From Korobacter sp963758505 (GTDB taxonomy: Bacteria; Acidobacteriota; Terriglobia; Terriglobales; Acidobacteriaceae), in the NCBI GenBank assembly GCA_963758505.1, contig CAVWVJ010000003.1, forward strand, positions 1,736,001 through 1,800,000: DNA of 64,000 bases. Direction: 5' to 3'. Position numbers and translations under genes: made by a program. Of this stretch, positions 17,056-25,158 are shown piece by piece. Numbering within the stretch: the first letter of the stretch is position 1; each line of letters starts with the position of its first letter. The notes beneath the pieces were generated by a model. That model made no database searches, was not told the DNA's origin, and saw nothing but the letters and a program-made list of their open reading frames with translations.

Positions 17056-18816
17056 TTACGGGACCGTCACATAAATCGTCTGCTTCGCCAGCCCACCCTT
17101 ATTGTCCACCGATTGCACCGTGAGGCGGTGTGTCCCGGAAGCCAACGGAACGCTCGCATTGAACGAGCCGCCCGCCTGCTGAGTTGCTTTCACCTGATCA
17201 ACGTAGAGCTGCATCCACGAGATCGGCAGGGTATTCGTCGAAAGCGCGACAACGTTGACCGGTGACGTCACCGTTGCATTCGCGAGCGGAGAACAGATCG
17301 TGACCGAAGGCGAGACTGGATTCGCCATGCAACTCGAGGGATTCACGGTCAGGTAGATTGTCTGCTTGAACAATGTCCCGGTACTGTCCTTGGCCTGCAC
17401 CGTTACCCGGTGCGTTCCCGGCGCAAGCGTGGTGTTGTTGCTGAAAATGCTGCCGCTCTGGGCCACATTTCCGATCCCGTCGATGAAGAGCTGCATCGTG
17501 GACACCGGATTCGAGTCCGTTGCCCCGGCGGTGATCTGCACCGGCGAGGTCACAACCTGGTTGTTTACCAGGCTGCAGATTGTCACCGAGGGTGAGATCG
17601 TGCTCAACACGCACGGAGAGGCGAGGAAGAAGTTCGTATCGGCGTCGTACCCGTTATTGACCGTGGCGGGCATGGTGCCCGAGTAGTAGCCGTTGGTGCC
17701 AGCATTCACGGTATAGCTGCCAGCTGGGAATGTGAGGGTGTAATGTCCGTTGACATCCGTAACCGTCGACGCGGTGCCGGAGGTGATCTTCACTCCCGGC
17801 ATTCGCTTACAGGTATTGACGTCGCGCGCCAGTCCGCTGATCGTTCCGGTGGCGGCAGTGATCGCCGGCGCATGCCAATTGATCGTGAACTGATCTGCGG
17901 CATCGGTCATGTACTTGTTCAGGTACGGCGAATACGATTTCACGTCGATCGTGTTGGTAAGCGGGTGAAATGTGAGGATTCGGAGGTACCCGTCACCGCC
18001 ATTGGGCAGCTCCTGGAAATTCGAAAACATCTGGTTGACTAAATTTCCTTGTATCCCGAGATCGGCCCGACGCGACCCGGTATTGGCGGTGATGTGTCCG
18101 CTCGTCACCGTGTCGAAGTTTGGATATTGGCTGATTAGCTTGGCCCACAGCTTGTCGCCGTAATTGTCCTTGTTCATATCTCCGGTATCGCACTGGTCGA
18201 CCCGTGTCCCATCGGAAAACAGGAAGCTATGGGTTACAACAAAGACCTCTTTATCCGGGTTGGCGGCGATGATCGAAGCCGCCCAGGTTACGGCAATATC
18301 GCGCGGAACAAACTCCAGCACCAACACCAGATAATTTTTCCCGCCAATGTTCAATACTCCATAGAAGTTCTCGTTGCTGATGCCGTTGTAATTGCCTTTG
18401 TACCAGGAGTAGCCGCTGTATCGTGCTGGCCCAAACCACTGGTTGAATCCCAAGGCGGTTCGCGTCTTCGCCCCCGCGTTCGCGCCGTCGTAATCGTGGT
18501 TTCCGATCGCGACGAAGTACGGGATTTGCGCCTGGTCCAGCAGTTTGAAAGCGGCATCCGCGGTAGCCCATTGCGTGTTATCCGCGCCGTCGTTCACGGT
18601 GTCGCCTAGGCCGAAGACCGCCTGGATATTCAGTGTTGTTTTGTTATTCACCACCCATTGGGTCTCTGAATCGAGGACTTGTGGATAGAATTGCGTCTCA
18701 TTCTGAACGTCTGGCAACACAATAACCGTGAAATCGGATGTCTGGGCAGCGCTGAAGCATGCGAATGCAATCATCAGGAAGAAGTACATCGCGAGGGTAC
18801 GCATGAGGGAGTTCAT
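17056..18816 (-). CDS. Secreted metallophosphoesterase with carboxypeptidase-regulatory-like and two Ig-like domains
   Basis: 586 residues from ATG 18816, which has TAGG six bases upstream. The signal peptide ends around FSAAQ. A calcineurin-like phosphoesterase domain spans about 28-310 with the metal motifs VLPDVQN, GLGDTVND, IGNHDYDG and VVTHSF. A carboxypeptidase-regulatory-like beta domain follows (about 325-390: SGLARDVNTCKRMPGVKI, VTDVNGHYTLTFPAG). Two similar Ig-like repeats end the protein; each starts SPSVTIC and ends KQTIYVTV or KQTIYLTV. The Ig-like parts probably bind a surface or polysaccharide. It is monocistronic with a long structured leader. The substrate (phosphomonoester or diester) is not predictable. 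Confidence 0.85.
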   Translation of the reverse strand: MNSLMRTLAMYFFLMIAFACFSAAQTSDFTVIVLPDVQNETQFYPQVLDSETQWVVNNKTTLNIQAVFGLGDTVNDGADNTQWATADAAFKLLDQAQIPYFVAIGNHDYDGANAGAKTRTALGFNQWFGPARYSGYSWYKGNYNGISNENFYGVLNIGGKNYLVLVLEFVPRDIAVTWAASIIAANPDKEVFVVTHSFLFSDGTRVDQCDTGDMNKDNYGDKLWAKLISQYPNFDTVTSGHITANTGSRRADLGIQGNLVNQMFSNFQELPNGGDGYLRILTFHPLTNTIDVKSYSPYLNKYMTDAADQFTINWHAPAITAATGTISGLARDVNTCKRMPGVKITSGTASTVTDVNGHYTLTFPAGSYTVNAGTNGYYSGTMPATVNNGYDADTNFFLASPCVLSTISPSVTICSLVNNQVVTSPVQITAGATDSNPVSTMQLFIDGIGNVAQSGSIFSNNTTLAPGTHRVTVQAKDSTGTLFKQTIYLTVNPSSCMANPVSPSVTICSPLANATVTSPVNVVALSTNTLPISWMQLYVDQVKATQQAGGSFNASVPLASGTHRLTVQSVDNKGGLAKQTIYVTVP

Positions 18817-18885
18817 AGACAACCTACTGTCCTTTGGGATTTGTTTAGAGAGAGAGGTCTTCGGACGCGAGGAAGGCTAAGGCAT

Positions 18886-18938
18886 GGAGCTATCTCCCTG
18901 CCGAGTGCCGCTTTGCTTTGCGGGAAATACATAGCTCC
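18886..18938 (-). promoter_or_regulatory. Candidate structured leader RNA ahead of the metallophosphoesterase
   Basis: On the minus strand an 8-bp outer stem (GGAGCTAT with ATAGCTCC, 18931-18938 and 18886-18893) encloses an inner stem CCGC/GCGG (18920-18923 and 18908-18911) with the loop AAAGCAAA. It ends about 70 bases before the start codon. It does not fit a riboswitch class I can name. Confidence 0.35.
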
Positions 18939-19308
18939 CACCCTTCCGTGCGAAATCGAAGAGCGAGCGCAGAATCAACAGCGGCAGGGTTGAACGGTTA
19001 CTGCTGGCCAGATGAGGTGAGGGCCCGAAGACGTATCTTGGCCCTGGTCGTTACGCCATCCTAATGCTTTCCAGCTATTCCTAGCGCGGTCCTACTTTCG
19101 AGCGATCGAAAACTCAGTCCCTACTACGAGCGAACTATTACTTTGCTTACAGAACTGAGGTTAGATCCTCGGCCCTTACTCGAAGACCAGTTTAGTGGTG
19201 AAAGTTGAGGAACTCTCAATTCTTTAACGCTGGGTTTCCTTTCGGGAATCGTGTCTGGATAGGGGTGGAGCGATCGAGCAGTCAAACTTTCTTTCAGATC
19301 GCTATCGC
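18939..19308. other. Intergenic region between the polyamine module and the phosphoesterase leader
   Basis: No open frame with a credible start, no tRNA and no clear terminator is seen. It contains the 3' end region of the oxidoreductase transcript and the probable promoter of the phosphoesterase gene. Confidence 0.4.
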
Positions 19309-20826
19309 TCAGGCTCTCCCGAGACTCGCGAGAATTTCGTCCGCTGCGTTCACTCCGCGGTATTGGGCCTCTTCAAAGATCGAGAAGCCGCTCAGGTCGG
19401 AGTTGGCGAATACCAAGCGCCCTTTTTGATGCGCCAGGCGCCGACGCTCCGGATGAAAGATCGCGCCCACCGTGGGGCGCGCCATCGCATGCCCCATCCG
19501 CATCAGGTCAATCCGCGAAACGCATTCCCGTATGTCCGGATGTACCCGTTCCAGGTCGCTCAGGATCTCTTCCTTCCAGAAACTCCAGTCGCGGTCCAAC
19601 AGTTGATGCCGGTTCGCTGCCGCCGGTCCTTCCGCGAGGGCCCAGTAGAAAGTCCAGACCGTGCGCTCGACATGAGTTCGTAGTGTCTGGTGCATGGCAT
19701 CCACGTATCCCAACGTCGGCGAGTGCATCACCACGTTATCCCACGCCCGTTCCTCCGTCGAGGCGCCCCGAGGCGGCCGTTCGACCGTCAAGTTCGCCGT
19801 AAGCCACGGCGAGTACTCAAAGTCCCGGATCGGCGCGAAGCCTTCGAGGATGTAGGGCGCGAGAAACGTCGGGGCGGCGAAGATCACCGCCTCACAGGTA
19901 AATTGCGTGTCGTTGGTCGTCACGGAATACTTCGATTTGTCTTTTGCGATTCGTCGAACCGGCTGATTCGTGCGCACGAAGCTTCCCACACGCTGCAGCA
20001 GTTGCTTCGTGATCCAGCCGTTTCCTTCCGGCCACGTCAGCGGCCCTTTTTCTTCAACTTCCCGCGAAGCGAAATACTGGATGCCCGCCCACGCCGATGT
20101 CTCTGCTGCGAGCGCCCCATAATCGTCGCGGCAGCAGTAATTCATGTACCAGAGCACCTGCGGGGAATCGATGCCATTCTGCCGCAGCCAGTCTGCAAAC
20201 GAGATGCGATCCAGCTTCGCCGACTTCTCGTTCAGCCCGAGTTCCATCGGGATGGTGAACGCTCCGCTGGCACGATGGCCTGCGAAGAGCTGTTCCAGCT
20301 TCGAGAACTGTTCGCGATCCCGTTGCGTCAGTCCAACAGCTGGTTCAATCCCGTCCTGCCACTTGCCGTAGGTGAAGAGCCTCTCCTGCGGCGCAAAGCA
20401 GAGATACCGGTCGTCCCACACGCCATCGCGCAGCACTCCGAGTTCTTCGAACAACTCGCGCACATAAACAGCTTTTGCTCCCGGAACGGGAACATAATGC
20501 GCCGCCCACGGATACGCGGTGATTTCGTTCTCTCCCGATCGCGCGTTTCCGCCGGCGCTGTCATTCATTTCCAGCAGAACAAAATCGCGAAACCCACGCT
20601 TCTGCAGCCGCCACGCTGCGCTCAGCCCGGCGATCCCGCCGCCGACAATCACCAGCGGCACGCGCTCTGTCCGCGCAGGGGTCGAAAATGCCGCACGGTC
20701 CCGAATGGCATGGCCTGCCGCGAAATTGTCGTTGACCCACCCACCTGCAATCTTCTGCTCGCTCTTGCTGGTCATGCCGATGAGCGCAGCGCACCCGAGC
20801 TGCAGAAACTCGCGGCGCGTCTTCAA
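19309..20826 (-). CDS. Tat-targeted FAD-dependent oxidoreductase (amine-oxidase/desaturase-like fold)
   Basis: About 505 residues from a TTG at 20826 that overlaps the spermidine synthase stop (TTGA), with AAGGA about 11 bases upstream. The N-terminus reads LKTRREFLQLGCAALIG, a twin-arginine signal, so the folded flavoprotein should be exported or membrane-anchored. The FAD-binding Rossmann motif VIVGGGIAGLSAAWRL follows at about 58-72, with a glutamate ending the second strand (LLEMNDSAGGNA). A closing FAD segment (RLVFANSDLSG) lies near the C-terminus. Relatives oxidise amines, carotenoids or porphyrins. As last gene of a polyamine operon it may oxidise a polyamine or a polyamine adduct outside the cytoplasm. 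That assignment is by context only. Confidence 0.8.
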   Translation of the reverse strand: MKTRREFLQLGCAALIGMTSKSEQKIAGGWVNDNFAAGHAIRDRAAFSTPARTERVPLVIVGGGIAGLSAAWRLQKRGFRDFVLLEMNDSAGGNARSGENEITAYPWAAHYVPVPGAKAVYVRELFEELGVLRDGVWDDRYLCFAPQERLFTYGKWQDGIEPAVGLTQRDREQFSKLEQLFAGHRASGAFTIPMELGLNEKSAKLDRISFADWLRQNGIDSPQVLWYMNYCCRDDYGALAAETSAWAGIQYFASREVEEKGPLTWPEGNGWITKQLLQRVGSFVRTNQPVRRIAKDKSKYSVTTNDTQFTCEAVIFAAPTFLAPYILEGFAPIRDFEYSPWLTANLTVERPPRGASTEERAWDNVVMHSPTLGYVDAMHQTLRTHVERTVWTFYWALAEGPAAANRHQLLDRDWSFWKEEILSDLERVHPDIRECVSRIDLMRMGHAMARPTVGAIFHPERRRLAHQKGRLVFANSDLSGFSIFEEAQYRGVNAADEILASLGRA

Positions 20827-22319
20827 TGGCTGATGTCCTTCCAGTCGTTGTCGTACATCCGCACCAGCACCTGGTCGTTCAGGTGATTGGGGGGCACCAC
20901 CATCGGCGACATGTCGGGAGGGAACTGGAAGAGCGTCGGCAGCGTCTGCGGGCTCACGAAGCGCAGCCCGGAGGGAAGAGAAGCCGGCACTTCGTATTCG
21001 TGTGTCCCCGCGAGTACGAATCCCCATTCTCCAAACGATGGCACGTACACGTGGTAAGGATAGGTCTTCAGCCCGGATTGTTTGATCGTCTCTGCGATAC
21101 ACCAGAAAGAGTCGCGGGCAAACATCGGCGAGGTGCTCTGCACCACCAGGAAGCCCTGCGCGCTCAAGTGGCGGGCAACGGCGCGGTAAAACGTCGTGGT
21201 ATACAGCTTCCCGAGCGAGTAGTTGGTCGGATCGGGAAAATCGATCACGATGAAATCGAAGCTGTCCTTGGTCTGATCGATCCATGGGAACGCGTCGGCG
21301 TTGATGACATGCACTTTCGGATTCAGGAACGATCCCTTGTTCAGCGCCGTCAGCAGCGGATTGGTTGAGAAGATGTGCGTCATCTCCGGATCGAGATCGA
21401 CCAGCGTTATGCTCTCCACTTGCGGATACTTAAGGATCTCGCGCAGCGCCAGCCCATCGCCGCCGCCGAGCACGAGCACCCGCCGCGCCACCGGCACCGC
21501 CGAAAGTCCAGGGTGCACCAGCGCCTCGTGATAGCGGTACTCATCCCGCGAACTGAATTGCAGGTGGCTGTTGAGAAACAGCCGCAGATCGTCCTTAAAA
21601 CGCGTGAGCACGATGTGCTGGTAGCGGGTGTCCCGCGCGAAGATGATTTCGTCGGCATAAATATTGTCTTCTGCCGCGGCCGTGATCCTGCGCGCGTTGA
21701 CCATTCCCGTGCAAAGCGCGACCAGGACCACTACGGAAATCACCCGCAGCATCCGTCTCGCGCTGAGCTGCGAAGCGAAAAGAAACGTACTCCACAACGC
21801 GACGACCGCATTGATAATGCCGAACATCATCGCCGAACGCACCAGTCCGAGTTTCGGAACCAGGAGGATCGGAAACAGCAGCGAGGCTCCGAGTGCCCCA
21901 ATGTAGTCGAAGGTCAACACGTGCGCGATCGTGTCGCGGAAATCGAAGCGGTCGCGGACAATCCGCATCAGCAGCGGAATCTCCAGGCCGACCAGCACCC
22001 CGATCACGACCACCAGCGAGTACATCAGCAATCCGAAGGCCTGCGTATACGCGAACGCAAGAAACAGCAGTGCCGACGAGAATCCGCCGATCAGCCCGAC
22101 CATCAACTCGATCCAGATGAAGCGATGCACCAGCCCACGATGGATGTAGCGCGACATCGCGCTTCCGATGCCCATGGCGAAGAGATAGCTGCCGATGATG
22201 GTGGAAAACTGGAAGACCGAGTCGCCCACGAGATAGCTCGCAAGCGTGCCCGCAATCAACTCATAGATGAGCCCGCAAGCCGAGATCAGCAGGACCGAGA
22301 TGAAGAGAAGTAGCGCCAC
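20823..22319 (-). CDS. speE: Membrane-embedded polyamine aminopropyltransferase (spermidine synthase-like)
   Basis: 498 residues in two parts. Residues 1-210 contain about seven hydrophobic spans. The rest is a spermidine-synthase-type methyltransferase fold: VLVLGGGDGLALREI (about 287-301), VDLDPEM, NADAF and the catalytic-site segment DFPDPTNYSLGKLY. The family transfers an aminopropyl group from decarboxylated S-adenosylmethionine to putrescine or a similar amine. Fusion to a multispan membrane domain is a known variant, but the acceptor may be lipid-linked or exported rather than free putrescine. The decarboxylated donor would be made by SpeD, encoded at the head of the same operon. It starts three bases after the DUF350 stop. 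Confidence 0.85.
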   Translation of the reverse strand: MALLLFISVLLISACGLIYELIAGTLASYLVGDSVFQFSTIIGSYLFAMGIGSAMSRYIHRGLVHRFIWIELMVGLIGGFSSALLFLAFAYTQAFGLLMYSLVVVIGVLVGLEIPLLMRIVRDRFDFRDTIAHVLTFDYIGALGASLLFPILLVPKLGLVRSAMMFGIINAVVALWSTFLFASQLSARRMLRVISVVVLVALCTGMVNARRITAAAEDNIYADEIIFARDTRYQHIVLTRFKDDLRLFLNSHLQFSSRDEYRYHEALVHPGLSAVPVARRVLVLGGGDGLALREILKYPQVESITLVDLDPEMTHIFSTNPLLTALNKGSFLNPKVHVINADAFPWIDQTKDSFDFIVIDFPDPTNYSLGKLYTTTFYRAVARHLSAQGFLVVQSTSPMFARDSFWCIAETIKQSGLKTYPYHVYVPSFGEWGFVLAGTHEYEVPASLPSGLRFVSPQTLPTLFQFPPDMSPMVVPPNHLNDQVLVRMYDNDWKDISH

Positions 22320-22322
22320 GCC

Positions 22323-22535
22323 CTAGTGGACAGCCGCGGCAATGATGATGCAGATCCCGATCGAAAGCGAGCCGACTAGGATCGCCAGCGCCATGTTGTG
22401 CTCCTGCACGATCTCTTTCCAGAGGTGGTAGGGCGTCAGCTTGTCGAGCACGATGAACGCCACGCAAAAAATGAAGATGCCGATGAACGCGAATACCAGC
22501 GCATTCACGATGTTGCTCACTGGGATGATGTTCAT
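22323..22535 (-). CDS. DUF350 family small membrane protein
   Basis: 70 residues with two membrane spans (about 8-30 and 48-68) joined by LDKLTPYHLWKEIVQEHNMALAI. That loop and the ILVGSLSIGICIIIAAAV ending match what I know of DUF350 proteins (YjfL-like). The biochemical role of the family is not established. ATG 22535 follows the previous stop directly. It lies immediately before the membrane spermidine synthase, and DUF350 genes are often found next to such enzymes, suggesting a shared membrane complex. Confidence 0.8.
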   Translation of the reverse strand: MNIIPVSNIVNALVFAFIGIFIFCVAFIVLDKLTPYHLWKEIVQEHNMALAILVGSLSIGICIIIAAAVH

Positions 22536-22718
22536 TTACTTACCTCCCGTGTAATGGTGGTAGCTGCTGTACACCGACCGATAAGAGCCCGGATTGTCGC
22601 GCACCGAACGAGGCACGTTTTTCAGTTCGTTCACCGTGCTGAAGCTGTAGCCGCGGTACTGCCCCGCCGCGAGCAAACCCAGCACCATGATTCCGTACAC
22701 CAGGTATAACTTGGCCAT
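22536..22718 (-). CDS. 60-residue membrane or exported protein of the polyamine module, unknown
   Basis: A hydrophobic N-terminus (LYLVYGIMVLGLLAAG) is followed by a polar, Tyr/Ser-rich tail (RGYSFSTVNELKNVPRSVRD, then YRSVYSSYHHYTGGK). It is either a single-pass membrane protein with the tail outside or a small secreted protein. It is packed between a DUF4178 gene (12-base gap) and DUF350 (no gap), so it is very likely translated. I do not know a named family with certainty. Confidence 0.7.
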   Translation of the reverse strand: MAKLYLVYGIMVLGLLAAGQYRGYSFSTVNELKNVPRSVRDNPGSYRSVYSSYHHYTGGK

Positions 22719-22730
22719 GCGATCTCTCCG

Positions 22731-24032
22731 CTAATCGTCGGAGCGATTGAACTTCACCAGTGGATGGTCGCTCTCTGCCCATCGCATCTGTTCAAAATTG
22801 AAAACCCTCCAAGAGATCAATAGCGCCGGCAATAGCAGCGCCAGGAACGCGATGAGATACAAACTCATTACCGGCACATCGCGCGTCACCGTCACCCAGT
22901 AGGCAATCGGTCCGAACCCCGAACCGGACTCCGGCTCCACGCGCAGGTAATAATGGCCGGATGGAACCGCGGGCACGAACACCGAATCGCTGCGTTTCCC
23001 TTCGGTCCAGGAACCATCCGAATCGTAGCCGTGGTAATAACTCACCTCGCGTCCGAAGTCGTACGCCTGGCCCGTATCGTCGTCAATCAGCGCATAGTTC
23101 AGGTAGATCCACGAATTATCGACGTTCGCCCGGGTCTCCACCTCGATGTTCGAGGTGCGCCCTTTCAGCTCAAATACCGGCGTGACGAACGAAGGCTCCT
23201 GCCCCGGTTTCTGTAGGAACACGTATCCATGCTGAAAAACCTGTGTACGGCTGCTGATCGTGAAATCGGCGATCATAAAGACCAGCAGCGCCATCGCCAG
23301 CATCGCGAAGAAGAGCCAGATCTCGCCGGCCTTCGCGCCCAGAGCGGAAGGCTGATCCTCAAACACTCCAATCGCCGGAGGCGGCGATCCGGGAAGGTTG
23401 AAACTCTTCCAAACCAGGCTGCCGGTAACATACTCGCCCAGCGACCACGTCGTTTCATTCCCCGTCGTCTCCGCCGAGAGCATGAACGGCGCATGCACGT
23501 AGTCCAGGCACAGAGCCTTGTCGTCGATCCGTACCTGCCACGGAAATTCCCCGAGCACGTAGGTCGTCCGGGCTTCCGCGGTTTGAAAATGCTTATATCT
23601 TTTCCCGAGATACTGCGCGCCGCCACCGCCCACCGTGGGCAGCCCCGTCACCGGCGCAACATCGTTCCAGTGCCCGTTGTACTCGGTCAGGTAGCGAAAG
23701 CCCTTGTACGGATTGAACAGAAGATATTCGTGCCAGCTGTAATCGACGCCGTCCTCGGTGATCGTCCTGCGCTGGAAACCGATCACCTCGTAGTCGGTCC
23801 CGCGCATCTTTCCGCGCGTGCCTAGCGGAATCAGCGGACGATCCACTCCCAGCGCCGCCTGGAAGCGCTGCACCACCTGCAGGTTCGGGTCCTTGGCGTC
23901 GAGGATGGAATGACAGTTCTCACAGACAATCGAAACCGCGCGGTCCATCGACCGCATCACCAGCGCCGCGCCGCAGTTCGGACAATTCAGGGCCCTGGTT
24001 GCCGGCTTGGGAGAGACGGGGGGTGTGCTCAT
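22731..24032 (-). CDS. DUF4178 zinc-ribbon membrane protein (large)
   Basis: 433 residues from ATG 24032 (AGGG six bases upstream, overlapping the previous TGA). An N-terminal zinc ribbon has Cys pairs CPNC (17, 20) and CENC (37, 40). One or two DUF4178-type beta domains follow (IPLGTRGKMRGTDYEVIGFQ, SWHEYLLFNPYKGFRYL). Two membrane spans lie at about residues 238-262 and 393-415, with an extracytoplasmic beta-rich domain between them. The function of DUF4178 is not established. In this operon it may present or sense the lipid or amine substrate of the membrane synthase. The paired smaller paralogue is encoded just upstream. Confidence 0.75.
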   Translation of the reverse strand: MSTPPVSPKPATRALNCPNCGAALVMRSMDRAVSIVCENCHSILDAKDPNLQVVQRFQAALGVDRPLIPLGTRGKMRGTDYEVIGFQRRTITEDGVDYSWHEYLLFNPYKGFRYLTEYNGHWNDVAPVTGLPTVGGGGAQYLGKRYKHFQTAEARTTYVLGEFPWQVRIDDKALCLDYVHAPFMLSAETTGNETTWSLGEYVTGSLVWKSFNLPGSPPPAIGVFEDQPSALGAKAGEIWLFFAMLAMALLVFMIADFTISSRTQVFQHGYVFLQKPGQEPSFVTPVFELKGRTSNIEVETRANVDNSWIYLNYALIDDDTGQAYDFGREVSYYHGYDSDGSWTEGKRSDSVFVPAVPSGHYYLRVEPESGSGFGPIAYWVTVTRDVPVMSLYLIAFLALLLPALLISWRVFNFEQMRWAESDHPLVKFNRSDD

Positions 24033-24664
24033 CACCAGCCCTCGAAGGTTCGCAGGTTCTTCAAGTGCAGGGAATCGAAATCGACCATCTCGCCGCGATA
24101 GAGCAGCGGTTGCTCATCGCTGTAGTCGATCGTCGCGAAATCGCCGCCCGGCGACATGCAATCCGCGAACGTCGCCGTCGTCTTGTCCCAGTACTGGAAA
24201 GGCAGCTCGCCCTCAACGCCGCGGTAATTCGCCTCGGTGATCGTCGTAATCGTGAACGGAATTCCATCCCAGTTGTATCGTGCGCCGACGCGTACTGCCG
24301 CCGCCGGGGGAACATCCTTATGCGCCGTTGCCGTGGTGTAGCAGTACTGGCTCTGCGCATCTGAAAGCCACGCGCTCGCGCCGTCATTCTGTACCACGTG
24401 CCACTCGTTCCACGTGCCTTGCTCGTACTCGTAGATAATTCGTCCGGCAACGGTGAATGCCTTGTTCTTGTAAATCCCTTCCGTCGCGATCTGGATCGGA
24501 GAACTATCTGGCGGCAAATCGGCTACCGTGCCTACTTTTTGCAGATCGACGTCCGTCCGGATGATGATCGATTTGCAAAACGTACATACGGTCTGCACAC
24601 TGCTCGGCCAAACGAAATCAAGGGGCGCCCCACAATTTGGGCACGTCCCCGCGACGTGCGTCAT
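24032..24664 (-). CDS. DUF4178 zinc-ribbon protein (small, soluble)
   Basis: 210 residues. A zinc ribbon (CPNC at 8 and 11, CTFC at 27 and 30) is followed by a DUF4178-like domain (SPIQIATEGIYKNKAFTVAG, YEYEQGTWNEWHVV, AWLSDAQSQYCY). It has no membrane span, unlike the neighbour at 22731-24032, to which it is clearly related in layout. Its start overlaps the speD stop by four bases (ATGA), and its stop overlaps the start region of the larger DUF4178 gene, so all three are translationally coupled. Role unknown; probably a cytosolic partner of the membrane module. Confidence 0.75.
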   Translation of the reverse strand: MTHVAGTCPNCGAPLDFVWPSSVQTVCTFCKSIIIRTDVDLQKVGTVADLPPDSSPIQIATEGIYKNKAFTVAGRIIYEYEQGTWNEWHVVQNDGASAWLSDAQSQYCYTTATAHKDVPPAAAVRVGARYNWDGIPFTITTITEANYRGVEGELPFQYWDKTTATFADCMSPGGDFATIDYSDEQPLLYRGEMVDFDSLHLKNLRTFEGW

Positions 24665-25056
24665 CGCTTCGCCTCAGCCGCCCGTGCCACTGGGATACCG
24701 AGGTCTTCGCTGTTCGCGTAGGACCGGATAACCTGGCGCACGTGCACTTCACCAGCTCCCAGTCGCGCTTCCAGTTCCCGCTGAAAATGCCAGGCAGTGC
24801 GCGGGCGACAGCAGAATAAATTCAGGCAAAGCGATTGATGTTCCGGGAAGGTGTGGATCGCCAGATGCGACTCCGAGAGCATGCAGAGCCCCGTGATGCC
24901 GCCATTGCCGGGGAATTTGTGCCAGCGTGTCTCGCCCACCGCGTGGAGATCGAGATCCCGCACGATCGCGGCAAAGAGCGAACGCAAAACCGTTATGTCG
25001 CGCAAAGTGCCGGGACGGCAGCCTTGGGCCTCAACGATCCATTCGATTCCATGCAT
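24661..25056 (-). CDS. speD: S-adenosylmethionine decarboxylase proenzyme
   Basis: 131 residues, the size of the short bacterial (Thermotoga-type) enzyme. The self-cleavage site is LSES with Ser 63 becoming the pyruvoyl group, followed by His 68 (AIHTFPE) and Cys 83. These numbers are the same as the catalytic residues known in the Thermotoga maritima enzyme. The product, decarboxylated S-adenosylmethionine, is the aminopropyl donor for spermidine synthase. It is the first gene of the seven-gene operon running to 19309, so the operon supplies its own donor. No ornithine or arginine decarboxylase is nearby; putrescine or another acceptor must come from elsewhere. Confidence 0.92.
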   Translation of the reverse strand: MHGIEWIVEAQGCRPGTLRDITVLRSLFAAIVRDLDLHAVGETRWHKFPGNGGITGLCMLSESHLAIHTFPEHQSLCLNLFCCRPRTAWHFQRELEARLGAGEVHVRQVIRSYANSEDLGIPVARAAEAKR

Positions 25057-25158
25057 CCGAAACCAGACTCCAGTTTAGGTTTGCAGCGGATGTTATGAAG
25101 TTTGGCGAGCGGTGTCAACGAAATCGTGTACCTGCAATCTGACTATTGCGGGCGGTTA

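Noticed and set aside
18886..18938. c-di-GMP-I (GEMM) riboswitch
   Set aside because: Only the GCAAAGC string matches; the two-helix layout with a GAAA tetraloop and its receptor is not present.
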